From: Affinibrenneria salicis
GTDB lineage: Bacteria > Pseudomonadota > Gammaproteobacteria > Enterobacterales > Enterobacteriaceae
Direction: 5' to 3'
Assembly (NCBI RefSeq): GCF_008710095.1
Contig: NZ_VYKJ01000007.1
Location: 1 to 64,000 of the forward strand
DNA: 64,000 bases
How positions within the stretch are numbered: position 1 is the first letter of the stretch; each line of letters opens with the position of its first letter. The notes beneath the pieces were generated by a model, which saw only the letters and a list, made by a program, of their open reading frames with translations, searched no databases and was not told the origin of the DNA. Both the position numbers and the translations under genes were made by a program. Shown here in pieces: positions 54,849-64,000 of the stretch.

Positions 54849-56021
54849 ATGCAGGATAATGCTTTCGCTTTTATGCCCTATCCGCCGGCGGCGGTTGAAC
54901 ACGCGCCGCGCGGTCCGCTGGCCGGTTTTACTTTCGGGGTAAAAGATTTGTTCGACATCGTCGGTTACCCGACCGGCGGCGGCAACCCTCATGTGCTCGC
55001 CATGTCGGGGATAAAACAGCATACGGCGCCGACGGTGCAGCGCCTGCTGGACGCCGGTGCGGCGCTGGCGGGAAAGACCCACACCAATGAGATGGCGTTT
55101 TCCATGAGCGGTAAAAATATGCATTACGGCACTCCGCGCAACGGCGCGGCGCCCGATCGCATTCCCGGCGGATCGTCATCGGGTTCGGCGTCGGCGGTGT
55201 CTAACCGTTTGTGCGATTTCGCTCTCGGGACGGATACCGGCGGTTCGGTGCGCACGCCGGCAAGTTATTGCGGTCTGTACGGATTGCGCCCCAGCCACGG
55301 ACGAATTTCGCTGCAGGACTGCCAGCCGCTGTGTCCGAGTATGGATACGGCGGGCTATTTTACCCGCGACGCGGCCTTGTTCGCTCAGGTCGGCGAATGC
55401 CTGTTGGGCGAAGACGACGCGCCGTTGCCCGCCCGGCCGGAATGGGCGATCTGCGACGCGCTGTTCGCTTTGCTGCCCGCGGCCTCGCAGGCGGCGTTGT
55501 TGCCGGCGCTGCAACAGATTACGGCCGTCGCCGGCGATCTGCGGTCGCTGTCCGCGCCGCTCCCTTCGCTGGAAGAGGCCTACTGGGCCTTCCGTTTTAT
55601 TCAGGGTCGCGAGGCCTGGCTGGCGCAGGGGGAGAACATTCGGCGCCATGGGTTTGTGCTGGGGCCGGACGTCGCCGGGCGTTTCGCCTGGAGCGAACGG
55701 GTGACCGACGAGCAGTATTTCAGCAGTTGCGCGGTGCGCGAACGATTTAGCGCCGCGTGGCGGGCGCTGGCGGGCAATCGTATCCTGGTGTTGCCCACGG
55801 TGCCGGATATTGCGCCGTTGTTGAACGCCAATGACGCCGATATCGAAGAGACGCGCCGGTTATCTCATCACCTGTTGGCGATCGCCGTGCTGTGCGGCGT
55901 GCCGCAGATTAATCTGCCGCTGGCGCAAAAAGAGGGGGCGCCGCTCGGCATTTCGCTGATTGGGCCGCGCGGCAGCGATCTGAGTCTGGTCAGAATCGCC
56001 GCGCGCATCGCTGCCGGCTGA
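54849..56021 (+). CDS. Amidase-signature family hydrolase
   Basis: 390 residues, cytoplasmic. The Ser-cisSer-Lys triad is visible: K32 in FGVKDLFD, S109 in GGSSSGSA and S133 in GTDTGGSVRTPAS. Members of this family (GatA, AtzF, peptide amidases) hydrolyse C-N bonds. Being last in the LacI-controlled transporter operon, it probably opens the amide of the imported compound. AAGGTAAGGA precedes the ATG. It lies convergent with the decarboxylase gene. Confidence 0.92.
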   Translation: MQDNAFAFMPYPPAAVEHAPRGPLAGFTFGVKDLFDIVGYPTGGGNPHVLAMSGIKQHTAPTVQRLLDAGAALAGKTHTNEMAFSMSGKNMHYGTPRNGAAPDRIPGGSSSGSASAVSNRLCDFALGTDTGGSVRTPASYCGLYGLRPSHGRISLQDCQPLCPSMDTAGYFTRDAALFAQVGECLLGEDDAPLPARPEWAICDALFALLPAASQAALLPALQQITAVAGDLRSLSAPLPSLEEAYWAFRFIQGREAWLAQGENIRRHGFVLGPDVAGRFAWSERVTDEQYFSSCAVRERFSAAWRALAGNRILVLPTVPDIAPLLNANDADIEETRRLSHHLLAIAVLCGVPQINLPLAQKEGAPLGISLIGPRGSDLSLVRIAARIAAG

Positions 56022-56081
56022 ATAGCGCGATTGATTGATGCCGCAGGGCGGCGGTTATCCTGCCGCCGCCCTGCCGCGCGC

Positions 56082-57479
56082 TTAGTAAATATCGTAGCTG
56101 AGCAAATCCTCATAGCTGTCTTCCCGGCGGATCAATCGTTCATCTCCCTGTTGATCGATCATCACTACCGCCGTACGCGGGCGGTTGTTATACACCGTCT
56201 GGCTTTCGATGCTGTAGGCGCCGGTATCGAGGAAGGCGGCGATATCGCCGATTTGCGTGTCGTGCGGCAATAGAAAATCTTCCTCTTTCACGCCGATATG
56301 GAAGTAATCTCCGCCGTCGCATAGCGGGCCGGCCAGTTTGACGTAACGCTCGTGTCGTTCATTGATGCGCGAGGCGTTATAGACATAATAGAACCAGTTA
56401 AAATGCTGGCTGTCGGGCAGAATGCTGTAGCCGGCGTCGACGAACTTCCATTCGACGCGGCGTTCGACATTGCCGTCGACGTCATAGTGGGTCTTCTGTT
56501 TTTCACAACAGATCTCGGCCAGTAAAACCGCCGCGGAACCGACTACTTTACGCCCCGGCTCAATACAGATTTGGATATCCGCGCGCCATTTATGCACTTC
56601 GCTCACCACGGCGTCGGCAAAATCCTGGGCGGTAATGCCGGCGTACATGTTGTCTTGCAGCGGGTCGCCATTCTCTTCATCGTACTTGTAAGGCACCGGA
56701 ATGCCGCCGCCGACGTTGATGACCTCAAAGCGGATGCCCAGCACTTGCTCCAGACGGCGGGCCTCATCCACTAATACGCGGGTGGCTTTGGCGAAGGGCT
56801 CCACTTCTGGCACCTGATCGCCGACGTGCATATGCAGGCCGCGCAGCCGGACCCAGGGCATGGCCAGAACGCGGCGGCAGGCGTCTTCCGCCTGCTCCAG
56901 GTCCAGACCGGATTTGGCGTGGAACGCGGTAACCAATTCGGGGTGAGTGGCCGACGGCACATTGGGCTCAAGGCGAATACAAACGTTGGCCGTTTTCTGC
57001 AGCCGGCGCGAAATGGCGTCAATTTGCTCCAGTTCGTACAGGCTATCGATATTGATCAGATACAGCTCGTGTTCGATCGCGAATTCCAGCTCCTGCGGTT
57101 TTTTAACGACGCCGTTATAGACGATCTGATCGCCGCTAAAACCGGCCTGCAGGCACTTGCGTATTTCATAGACCGAGTTGGCTTCGGCGCAGATACCCGT
57201 CTGGCGCACGCTCTGCAATATGCTCATGACGGAGCAGGCTTTAGAGGCGAAACATATTTTTGTATCGGCATGGGAAATAAAGGCCTGCTGAATTTCCCGG
57301 ATATTGGCGATGATCTCCTGTTCGGAAAATACGTAGAGCGGCGTACCGTACTTTTTCGCCAGCGCCTCAACGTCGGCGCCGGCAAAACAGAGTTTTCCCG
57401 CGCGGGCGCCGAAACGTCTGTCCTGGGCAATAATCTTCTCACGTACCTGGTTATAGGCGGTTATCGTTTGCTCCGACAT
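56082..57479 (-). CDS. Fold-type III PLP decarboxylase (diaminopimelate/ornithine type)
   Basis: 465 residues. The PLP lysine is K80 in [17 protein letters not shown] and [10 protein letters not shown] bind the phosphate, and CDGGDYF is the substrate Cys region. It resembles LysA/carboxynorspermidine decarboxylases more than SpeC, but the [13 protein letters not shown] segment and 465-residue length (LysA is about 420) mark a separate subgroup, so the amino acid is unknown. AGAGGA lies before the chosen ATG. It follows the family-3 binding-protein gene by 150 bases on the same strand and may use what that protein captures. Confidence 0.9.
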   Translation of the reverse strand: MSEQTITAYNQVREKIIAQDRRFGARAGKLCFAGADVEALAKKYGTPLYVFSEQEIIANIREIQQAFISHADTKICFASKACSVMSILQSVRQTGICAEANSVYEIRKCLQAGFSGDQIVYNGVVKKPQELEFAIEHELYLINIDSLYELEQIDAISRRLQKTANVCIRLEPNVPSATHPELVTAFHAKSGLDLEQAEDACRRVLAMPWVRLRGLHMHVGDQVPEVEPFAKATRVLVDEARRLEQVLGIRFEVINVGGGIPVPYKYDEENGDPLQDNMYAGITAQDFADAVVSEVHKWRADIQICIEPGRKVVGSAAVLLAEICCEKQKTHYDVDGNVERRVEWKFVDAGYSILPDSQHFNWFYYVYNASRINERHERYVKLAGPLCDGGDYFHIGVKEEDFLLPHDTQIGDIAAFLDTGAYSIESQTVYNNRPRTAVVMIDQQGDERLIRREDSYEDLLSYDIY

Positions 57480-57630
57480 AAATTCCTCTGTTGATGATCG
57501 CAAGGCATACGTTTTGCCTGTTCAGACAAGCGATATCGCCGATTTATCCATTGAGCCTCGGCGAACCCGGCTTATCGCATGTGATGCCGGGATAAACCGC
57601 TGCCGCGCGCTCAGCGCGCAAGGATTAATT

Positions 57631-58407
57631 TTAGCGGGCGGTGATATCGCGGGCGAAATAGCGTTTCGATAGTGTTTCCAGCGTTCCGTCCGCTTTCATG
57701 CCGTCCAGCGCCTGATTGACCTGCAGCAGCAGCGCGTCGTCTTTTTTACGCATACCGATGCCGGTGCCTTGTCCCAGCGTCACCGGGTCGGTCACCGGAT
57801 CGCCGGCGAAGCCGAAGTCGCGTCCCTGAGGCTGGTTGAGAAAAGCATCCTGGGCCGACTGGGTCTCCTGCAGCGCGGCATCGAGACGCCCGACGTATAA
57901 ATCCATAAAGATCTGGTCTTGCTCCGGATAGGCAACCACGTTGACGCCTGACTTAGCCCAGTGTTGCAGCGCGAAATCGGCCTGCGACGAGCCCTGTAAC
58001 ACGCCAACGCTTTTGCCCTTCAGGCTTTGCGCCGTCGGCTGCAGGCCGGCGTCTTTTCTGGCGACCATCTGAATCGGCACCACGTAGATCGGTTTGGTGA
58101 AGGCGATGGACTGCTGGCGTTTTTCGGTAATGTTCATTGAGGAATTGATCAGATCGATTTTATTGGCCTGTAGTGAAGGAATCAGTCCGTCGAAAGCGGT
58201 ATCGACCCAAATGCAGCGGGCGCTGAGTCGTTTGCACAGTTCATTGCCGATATCGATGTCGAGTCCGGCCAGCGTACCGTCGCTGTTTTTTATCTCAAAA
58301 GGCGCGTAGCCGCTATTGGTGCCGATCTTCAGAGTCTGCTGCTGCGCGGCGCCGACCAGGCCGCTACAGGCGAGCAGGCTTGCCAGTAATGTGATTTTCC
58401 AGTTCAT
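57631..58407 (-). CDS. Amino-acid solute-binding protein, family 3 (orphan)
   Basis: 258 residues with a signal peptide (ITLLASLLACSGLVGAAQQQ). KIGTNSGYAPFEIKNSDGTL, DGLIPSLQANKIDLINSSMN and ITEKRQQSIAFTKPIY are typical of ArgT/HisJ-type lysine-arginine-ornithine proteins. AAAGGTG lies before the ATG. No permease or ATPase adjoins it; it may dock with a channel encoded elsewhere, or deliver a basic amino acid for the downstream decarboxylase. Confidence 0.92.
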   Translation of the reverse strand: MNWKITLLASLLACSGLVGAAQQQTLKIGTNSGYAPFEIKNSDGTLAGLDIDIGNELCKRLSARCIWVDTAFDGLIPSLQANKIDLINSSMNITEKRQQSIAFTKPIYVVPIQMVARKDAGLQPTAQSLKGKSVGVLQGSSQADFALQHWAKSGVNVVAYPEQDQIFMDLYVGRLDAALQETQSAQDAFLNQPQGRDFGFAGDPVTDPVTLGQGTGIGMRKKDDALLLQVNQALDGMKADGTLETLSKRYFARDITAR

Positions 58408-59026
58408 TTTTTCACCTTTCATTTCATTAACTCTCGTAAACAGAGCGCCTCATTGACCGGTATTTCGGGCGGGCCGCGGCGACAGTGTTGAAAACGTTGC
58501 ATGATCTTGTTCTGTTTCGTTACTGGCTCGGCGGCAACGCAAGCAAGAGAGAAAACCTGCGATTTGATGCTGCGCTGATTATGTTTTTTGCCGACAGAAG
58601 TAGAGAGCAGTAATCGTGCCATACATGCATAAAATTAATCATTATTTATTTTAGCCAGAAAAAACAACATATTGATTTGAATATTTATGCGTTATTTATG
58701 CATTCATATCTTTTGGGCGGCGGAAAGTAACGCAGGTTGCGGGAAAATAAGGTCGGGAGATATTCAGTCGATTTTAAACACAGGCGACATCATCTCAGGC
58801 GTGATCGCATTCTCTGCGCCGTTTGCCGAATCGGGCCGTTGCACCAATACGTCACGCCTGGACGTTCGTTAATGGTGCATGGCAATAATAATGTTCAGTT
58901 GTGGTGCGTTTGTGCTATTGCGGCGAGGTTTTGCCGCGGGACGAAAATCGTCACCGATATCGCCCGTTCTGACGTCGTCCTCCGCCGCTGACGGCGAGGC
59001 GATAAAACGGCAGGATATTTTTCATC

Positions 59027-59188
59027 ATGTTTTTCTTTCCATGTATACCCTGCATAGCTTCAGTTGCAGGTGCGTTGGCTTTGTTACTCGTTCCTTCCAT
59101 GGGGTTCGCTCTTGCCGGACCGCCGCCCGCGGCGTTCAAATATGCTGCCGGCAGATTTGTCGCTCACCCCAGTCAATTACTGCGGTAA
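59027..59188 (+). CDS. Possible small exported peptide
   Basis: 53 residues: MFFFPCIPCIASVAGALALL, then LVPSMGFALAGPPPAAF. The hydrophobic run and ALAG resemble a signal peptide with a cleavage site, leaving a peptide of about 23 residues (GPPPAAFKYAAGRFVAHPSQ and three more). AGGA lies 12 bases upstream, a little far. It may be the surviving start of a larger lost gene. Confidence 0.3.
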   Translation: MFFFPCIPCIASVAGALALLLVPSMGFALAGPPPAAFKYAAGRFVAHPSQLLR

Positions 59189-59248
59189 GCTGCTGCCGGG
59201 GATTAATGCGAGACATTCTGTCTCTCAGCGAAGGTCCGCCATTGGCTG

Positions 59249-59275
59249 GACAAATTCGTTGCCGACGAATTTGTC
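59249..59275. other. Strong hairpin, 11-bp perfect stem
   Basis: GACAAATTCGT and ACGAATTTGTC are separated by 5 bases (TGCCG). No U-tract follows on either strand. It could be an operator or a structured RNA; no gene starts nearby. Confidence 0.4.
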
Positions 59276-59639
59276 GTTGCGTCGCGCCGTCCTGCCCCCC
59301 GTGTTATTGGGGCTATGGCTGAGTCACCCCCTGATACAGGGTTAACATCGGACCCTGTTTCTCCGGAGACTAAATCGGCGTTGACAGTTTTAGTCTCACT
59401 ATAGTAAAACTCCGTCTGCCTTACCCTTGCTATACATCAGGTTACGTTTGCCGTCGCCTGGCCGCCAGCAGACTTCAGTCATCATCGTCATTCCAGATAA
59501 TTCTATGTGCAGGATAAAACATTATCGTTTTGTACAATCCTGGGCGTTGGTCCCTGATGAACGAGGTCCGGGAATGGGGAAGGCAACAACGCCGGCGCGC
59601 CGGCGGCTTGAAGTATGACATGTATAGGGATATTCAGTT

Positions 59640-60191
59640 ATGTTTAGATACCGACCCGCTAAGTTTTTGATGGCCATAGGTTTATGCCTGTCCCTGACGG
59701 GCTGTGCCGAAATGCTTTGGGGCGTTATATGTGTCGGCGGGATAATCATTAACCCTTCTAATAAATATCCCACGACTGAATTTCCTGATGCGACCGTGTC
59801 TCAACCTTACAGTGAGCTGGTGGAGTTGGGACAGTTTTATGGATTCGAACATTATTCTTATGACAAGGAGCGTGTCCCGCCGGGATTTTCGCTTACTCTG
59901 CTAGTCAAGAATAAGAACGACGAATGGCTCGACCTGAATGAGGCATATCGAAGGGTGAAAGATGAAAAAGAAATAAAAAACGCGGCGCAGAATAAACAGT
60001 ATCAGAGGGAGGAAAGAGTGAAACTCCCCGATGATGAAGAATATAAACTCTGGGTTAAACTCTCGGGTATAGCGACAACGTCGGGAAAATATAAAATCAA
60101 TATAATCTATCCCTCCCAACCGTCCATGTGCGGTATGAGTGATAATATTTATCCGCTACGCCTGAAAGTGGTTAAGCCGGCCAGTGAATAG
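59640..60191 (+). CDS. Lipoprotein of unknown function
   Basis: 183 residues. A lipobox LSLTGC (Cys 22) predicts a lipid-anchored protein. The rest is hydrophilic, with a Lys/Glu-rich helix (EAYRRVKDEKEIKNAAQNKQ, about 100-120) inside a probable beta-sandwich. Codon use is more AT-rich than in the neighbours, hinting at transfer. The ATG is preceded only by a weak site. No family recognised. Confidence 0.7.
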   Translation: MFRYRPAKFLMAIGLCLSLTGCAEMLWGVICVGGIIINPSNKYPTTEFPDATVSQPYSELVELGQFYGFEHYSYDKERVPPGFSLTLLVKNKNDEWLDLNEAYRRVKDEKEIKNAAQNKQYQREERVKLPDDEEYKLWVKLSGIATTSGKYKINIIYPSQPSMCGMSDNIYPLRLKVVKPASE

Positions 60192-60356
60192 CGAACGCGC
60201 GGAATAGGTCAGCGCGGCAACCGGGCGTGATGAGGCGCCGCGTCCGTGAATCCGCCCGCGCGCAGGCGCCGCTTTTATCGCCAATATCCGCTGCCGCCGC
60301 CCGGCGGCGACAAAAGAGATTGTGGTTCTTTTTTTTGTTGGCGATACTTGTACAAC

Positions 60357-60386
60357 GCCCTCTGGCGGCGTCTGCCGCCAGAGGGC
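60357..60386. other. 13-bp perfect hairpin upstream of the TPP riboswitch
   Basis: GCCCTCTGGCGGC and GCCGCCAGAGGGC pair perfectly around GTCT. No U-run follows, although a run of eight T lies just before it on the plus strand. It may end the lipoprotein transcript or protect the riboswitch leader. Confidence 0.45.
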
Positions 60387-60405
60387 AACATCATTGTTAT
60401 GACGA

Positions 60406-60482
60406 CTCGGGGTGCCTGCGCATAAGCGTGGGCTGAGATATACCCGTATTACCTGAACTGGATAATGCCAGCGTAGGGAAGT
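60406..60482 (+). promoter_or_regulatory. TPP riboswitch (thi box) of thiM
   Basis: The conserved parts appear in order: GGGGTGCC, GGCTGAGATATACCCG (pyrimidine sensor), ACCTGAACTGGATAATGCCA (pyrophosphate sensor and 3' side) and GCGTAGGGAA. Thiamine pyrophosphate binding shuts off the genes behind it. Confidence 0.95.
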
Positions 60483-60490
60483 CCACGGTA

Positions 60491-60528
60491 TCCCAACCGG
60501 TTACCGCCTTCCTGATTGCCGGTTGGGA
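60491..60528 (+). promoter_or_regulatory. Riboswitch expression platform: hairpin sequestering the thiM ribosome binding site
   Basis: TCCCAACCGG and CCGGTTGGGA are a perfect 10-bp inverted repeat. The right arm contains the GGGA of the thiM Shine-Dalgarno (GGGAGACTTATG). When TPP binds the aptamer this stem should form and block translation. The loop is 18 bases. Confidence 0.75.
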
Positions 60529-60533
60529 GACTT

Positions 60534-61328
60534 ATGAATACTCGACCTGTCAATCTGCCCACTGCCGATGTGGCGGATTCTTTATCTCATTTCCATCAAC
60601 GCGCGCCGCTGGTGCACTGCCTGACTAATGACGTGGTGCAGTCCTTTACCGCGAATGTTCTTCTGGCGCTGGGCGCCTCTCCCGCCATGGTGATCGCGCC
60701 GGAAGAGGCGGCGCAGTTTAGCGCGTTGGCGGATGCGCTGCTGATCAATATCGGTACGCTGGAGGCCGGCCGCGCCGAGGCGATGCTGGCGGCCATTGAG
60801 CATGCGCTTCCGGCCGGCACGCCCTGGGTGCTTGACCCGGTTGCGGTGGGCGGCCTGACTTATCGAACCGGGTTTGCCCGTCGACTGCTGACGCTGAGGC
60901 CGGCGGCGATCCGCGGCAACGCGTCGGAAATTATGGCGCTCAGCGGCGAGACGTCGCGCGGCCGCGGGGTGGACAGCCGGGACGACTCGCTGGCGGCGTT
61001 GCCGGCGGCGCGCGAGCTGGCCCGGCGCAGCGGAGCGATCGTCGCCGTCACCGGCGCGGTGGATTACGTCACTGACGGCGAGCGCGCGTGGGCGGTGCCC
61101 GGCGGCGATAGGTTGATGACGCGGGTGGTCGGCACCGGCTGCGCGTTGTCGGCGGTGGTGGCCGCCTTCTGCGCGCTTGACGGCGACCGGCTGCAGCATG
61201 TAGCCAGCGCCTGCCGGGTGATGTCGCGCGCCGGTGAACTGGCGGCGCGCCAGGCGGGCGGTCCCGGCAGTTTTATCCCGGCCTTTCTCGATTCGCTATA
61301 CCAGCAGCGCGCGGAGGAATGGGTATGA
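60534..61328 (+). CDS. thiM: Hydroxyethylthiazole kinase
   Basis: 264 residues. ThiM phosphorylates hydroxyethylthiazole in thiamine salvage. Motifs: [20 protein letters not shown] at the start, [25 protein letters not shown] and [20 protein letters not shown] (catalytic Cys region). GGGAG lies before the ATG and is covered by the riboswitch hairpin. It is first in an operon with thiD (stop/start overlap ATGA). Confidence 0.95.
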   Translation: MNTRPVNLPTADVADSLSHFHQRAPLVHCLTNDVVQSFTANVLLALGASPAMVIAPEEAAQFSALADALLINIGTLEAGRAEAMLAAIEHALPAGTPWVLDPVAVGGLTYRTGFARRLLTLRPAAIRGNASEIMALSGETSRGRGVDSRDDSLAALPAARELARRSGAIVAVTGAVDYVTDGERAWAVPGGDRLMTRVVGTGCALSAVVAAFCALDGDRLQHVASACRVMSRAGELAARQAGGPGSFIPAFLDSLYQQRAEEWV

Positions 61329-62128
61329 AACGCATTAATGCGCTGACTATCGCCGGCACCGATCCGAGCGGCGGGGCCGGCATTCAGGCCGATCTGAAAA
61401 CGTTTTCCGCGCTGGGCGCTTACGGCGCCAGCGTGATTACCGCGCTGGTGGCGCAAAACACCCGCGGCGTACAGTCGGTGTACCGCATTGAGCCGGACTT
61501 CGTCGCCGCGCAGCTGGATTCGGTGCTGAGCGACGTGCGTATCGACAGTGCGAAAATAGGGATGCTGGCCAGCGCGGATATTGTCGCGGCGGTGGCCCAG
61601 CGTCTGCGACGCTATGCGGTGCCCTGGGTCGTACTGGATACGGTGATGCTGGCGAAAAGCGGCGACCCGCTGCTGGCGCCGGAGGCGGTGGAGTCGATCC
61701 GTCGACTGCTGTTGCCGCAGGTTTCTCTGATTACCCCTAATCTGCCGGAGGCGGCCGCGTTGCTGGACTGCGCGCCGGCGCGCGATGAGCGGCAGATGCT
61801 GGAGCAGGGGCAGGCGCTGCTGGCGCTGGGCTGTCGGGCGGTGCTGATGAAAGGCGGCCATCTGAGCGCCGGCGAAAGCCCGGACTGGCTGTTCTGTCCG
61901 CACCAGACGCCGCAGCGCTTTACCGCCGCGCGCGTCGCGACCCGACATACCCACGGCACCGGCTGCACGCTTTCCGCCGCGCTGGCGGCCCTGCGGCCGC
62001 GTCATGCCGACTGGCCGGCGACGATCGCCGCGGCGAAACATTATCTGCAAAAAGCGCTTGAGCAGGCCGACACGCTGGAAGTGGGGCAGGGGATTGGCCC
62101 GGTGCATCATTTCCATGCCTGGTGGTGA
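61325..62128 (+). CDS. thiD: HMP/HMP-phosphate kinase
   Basis: 267 residues. ThiD phosphorylates hydroxymethylpyrimidine twice. [20 protein letters not shown] and [15 protein letters not shown] are the family signatures. Its ATG overlaps the thiM stop and is preceded by GAGGAA. Its expression should follow the riboswitch through co-transcription and coupling. Confidence 0.95.
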   Translation: MKRINALTIAGTDPSGGAGIQADLKTFSALGAYGASVITALVAQNTRGVQSVYRIEPDFVAAQLDSVLSDVRIDSAKIGMLASADIVAAVAQRLRRYAVPWVVLDTVMLAKSGDPLLAPEAVESIRRLLLPQVSLITPNLPEAAALLDCAPARDERQMLEQGQALLALGCRAVLMKGGHLSAGESPDWLFCPHQTPQRFTAARVATRHTHGTGCTLSAALAALRPRHADWPATIAAAKHYLQKALEQADTLEVGQGIGPVHHFHAWW

Positions 62129-62306
62129 ACCCACGGGCAAGTAAAGATGAATGCGGCAGCGCGGCGCGCTGCCCTGGTATGGGGAAACGACACGTGGCGA
62201 CGGTGTGGCGCGCGGCCCGATCGACCTCGCTTACGGCGCGGTGCGTCCGGGGCGGGGATAACGGCGCCGTCCCGCCATGCGGACACGAGGGCGCCAGCGT
62301 AAGTAT

Positions 62307-62322
62307 GCCGGAGCATTCCGGC
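62307..62322 (-). terminator. Hairpin after fbaB
   Basis: GCCGGA-GCAT-TCCGGC, a perfect 6-bp stem immediately after the fbaB stop on the minus strand. No real U-tract, so it may be only a 3'-end stabiliser. Confidence 0.35.
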
Positions 62323-62325
62323 GAA

Positions 62326-63375
62326 TTACGCGATCGTGATACTGTTATCGAGATAGGTATCCTGTACGGCGTTGATCAGCGCCACCCCATCGCGCATGGA
62401 TTTTTTGAACGCTTTGCGACCGAGGATCAGACCCATACCGCCGGCGCGCTTATTGATTACCGCGGTGCGCACGGATTGCTGCAGGTCGTTATCGCCGGCG
62501 GCGCCGCCGGAATTGATTAGCCCGGCGCGCCCCATGTAACAGTTAGCCAACTGGTAACGCACCAGGTCGATAGGATGATCGGTGGTCAGCTTGTCGTAGA
62601 CGCGATCGTCGGTATAGCCGAATTTGACGGCGCGATAGCCGCCGTTGTTTTCCGCCATTTTCTGCTTCACGATATCGGCGCCGATGGTGGCGGCGATATG
62701 GTTGGCCTGGCCGGTGAGATCGGCGCTGGCGTGGTAGTCGACCCCGTCTTTTTTGAACGCCGGGTTGCGCAGATAGGCCCAGAGTACGGTGACCATGCCC
62801 AATTCATGCGCGCGTTCGAAGGCGGCGGAGATCTCTTCGATCTGGCGGCGCGACTGCTCTGATCCGAAATAAATGGTGGCGCCTACGGCGACGGCTCCCA
62901 GATTGAACGCCTGCTCGACGCTGGCGTATAGCGTCTGATCATACTGGGTCGGGTAGCTCAGGGTTTCGTTGTGGTTGAGTTTGACCAGAAACGGTATTTT
63001 GTGCGCATAGCGGCGCGAAACCGCGGCCAGCACGCCGTAGGTGGACGCCACGCAGTTACAGCCCGCCTCGATCGCCAGCTCAACGATGTTTTTCGGATCG
63101 AAATAGAGCGGGTTGGCGGCGAAAGAGGCGCCGGCGGAGTGTTCGACGCCCTGATCGACCGGCAAAATCGACAGATAGCCGGTGCCGGCCAGTCGGCCGT
63201 GGTTGAACAGCGTCTGCATCGAACGCAGCACGCTGTTGGGGCGATTGTTATCGATCATAACGCGATCGACGAAGTCGGCGCCCGGCAGGTAGAGGTTTTC
63301 GACAGGGATAGTGGTACAGCGGTGTTGCAACAGATCTTCCGCTTCCTTACCTAATAACTGTGCAATATCAGTCAT
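62326..63375 (-). CDS. fbaB: Class I fructose-bisphosphate aldolase
   Basis: 349 residues, full length for the DhnA-type class I aldolase FbaB, a glycolytic and gluconeogenic enzyme. The Schiff-base Lys is in [16 protein letters not shown], with [30 protein letters not shown] and [16 protein letters not shown] around the active site. GGGAG lies 7 bases before the ATG. It is convergent with the thiMD operon. Confidence 0.96.
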   Translation of the reverse strand: MTDIAQLLGKEAEDLLQHRCTTIPVENLYLPGADFVDRVMIDNNRPNSVLRSMQTLFNHGRLAGTGYLSILPVDQGVEHSAGASFAANPLYFDPKNIVELAIEAGCNCVASTYGVLAAVSRRYAHKIPFLVKLNHNETLSYPTQYDQTLYASVEQAFNLGAVAVGATIYFGSEQSRRQIEEISAAFERAHELGMVTVLWAYLRNPAFKKDGVDYHASADLTGQANHIAATIGADIVKQKMAENNGGYRAVKFGYTDDRVYDKLTTDHPIDLVRYQLANCYMGRAGLINSGGAAGDNDLQQSVRTAVINKRAGGMGLILGRKAFKKSMRDGVALINAVQDTYLDNSITIA

Positions 63376-64000
63376 GATTAACTCCCGGTTTGGCTTTTCC
63401 TTATCGCCGTCTCAGGTGATTGCGCTTGTTATTCCGGGGCTATGGCCACGGCGAACCGGGCGTCTGCTCCAGGATGACAGGTGAAAGATGGTTACGGCGT
63501 AATGAAAAAGCGATGATTGAAGCCGTTAAAACAGGATGGATTAAATCCTGACGATCAGAAGAAACAATAGATGCGATTGCCGCTAAATGCCATTTTGCGC
63601 GGCAAAATATCGGCGGCGCATCGTTTTGTGGCGGAGTGCGGGTATATCGCAAAGAGAAAAATGAAACAAGCGGGGCGTAGACTGGCGTAAGCTATGGGCG
63701 TTGCTGCGCGGGTTCCGACGTATGATATTCATCATCGGTGGCAAAAGGTATTGATGTCATGATAAAAATAGCGTCGGAAGGCTATACTACCGTCCGTTAA
63801 AACCTGACGCTGGGCGGCGCGGGAGACGTTCCCGCGCAGGTTTCGCCCTGCGCCGGATCGGCATGCCGCATTGTATGCGGATGGCGCGGCGCCGCAGGTT
63901 ATGTTTTCCGGTTGTAAGTCCGGAGTCTGAGCTGTCACTGGGTTACATACCTTCAATTATTCGGGATGCAGCGCAACGCATTGTCGTGTTGAACAAGGCG
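63376..64000. other. Intergenic end of the window
   Basis: No gene supported. It holds the fbaB promoter in its first part. GCGCGGGA-GACGT-TCCCGCGC (63817-63837) is a perfect 8-bp hairpin, followed by a second, smaller hairpin (TCCGG/CCGGA near 63910). These may belong to a transcription unit beyond the window. Confidence 0.4.

Larger units (their letters stand above)
58408..59639. other. Long gap with at most one tiny gene
   Basis: About 1.2 kb without a convincing gene. The first 250 bases should hold the promoter of the family-3 binding-protein gene. The remainder has many short frames in all directions and looks like degraded coding DNA. A possible 53-codon exported peptide and a strong hairpin are listed separately. 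Confidence 0.5.

Noticed and set aside
58687..59322. Two plus-strand frames (61 and 147 codons) in the gap before the lipoprotein
   Set aside because: Cys/Arg/Ser-rich composition, no domain and no ribosome binding site; probably non-coding or decayed DNA.

Overview
The window is chromosomal DNA of a GC-rich enterobacterium. FbaB, the thiM-thiD pair with its TPP riboswitch, the IS1-family element, the PAAR-Rhs protein and the many LysR genes all point to Enterobacterales. The family Pectobacteriaceae (Brenneria/Lonsdalea/Dickeya type) is my best guess, but that is inference. No rRNA, tRNA, CRISPR array, prophage or replication origin was recognised.

Layout. 1-3807: the 5' part of a large PAAR-Rhs polymorphic toxin gene whose toxic tip lies outside the window. 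3808-8201: an eroded stretch with the tail of an Lrp-type regulator, two small palindrome-ended elements, an intact Sua5/YciO-type gene, one intact LysR gene, a broken LysR gene and an ArsR gene. 8564-15195: a second elongation factor G gene, then an EmrA-EmrB-outer-membrane efflux operon. 15818-26613: a run of small regulator/enzyme pairs (ArsR plus Asp-nucleophile hydrolase, LysR plus YdcZ-type permease, LysR plus quinone reductase, LysR plus MFS pump, LysR plus serine-less hydrolase) ending in a broken VOC gene.

26682-35493 is the most coherent system. It is a five-gene operon on the minus strand (TonB-dependent receptor, double beta-propeller phytase, ExbB, ExbD, TonB). It is divergent from a degenerate GGDEF membrane protein plus an AraC-type regulator. 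Both promoters in the shared intergenic region carry a well-formed Pho box with a properly spaced -10, so this looks like a phosphate-starvation phytate-scavenging island with its own energy transducer. 36915-40228 holds a second, differently ordered set (ExbD, TonB, ExbB) attached to an exported phospholipase-D-like enzyme with two HKD motifs and no receptor; I know of no described system with this layout.

40677-44205: a chemoreceptor, a small membrane protein, a miniature element and a degraded IS1-family insertion. 44574-46814: a second TonB-dependent receptor. 47663-58407: a LacI-controlled catabolic island with a family-5 solute-binding protein, DppBC-like permeases, two OppD/F ATPases and an amidase. 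Convergent with it are a family-3 binding protein and a PLP decarboxylase. 59640-64000: a lipoprotein, the riboswitch-controlled thiM-thiD operon and fbaB.

A 165-168 bp miniature inverted-repeat element occurs three times (6961-7128 and 43018-43185 nearly identical; 35490-35654 diverged and inverted). Two of the three copies touch the 3' end of a coding sequence and supply its stop codon.
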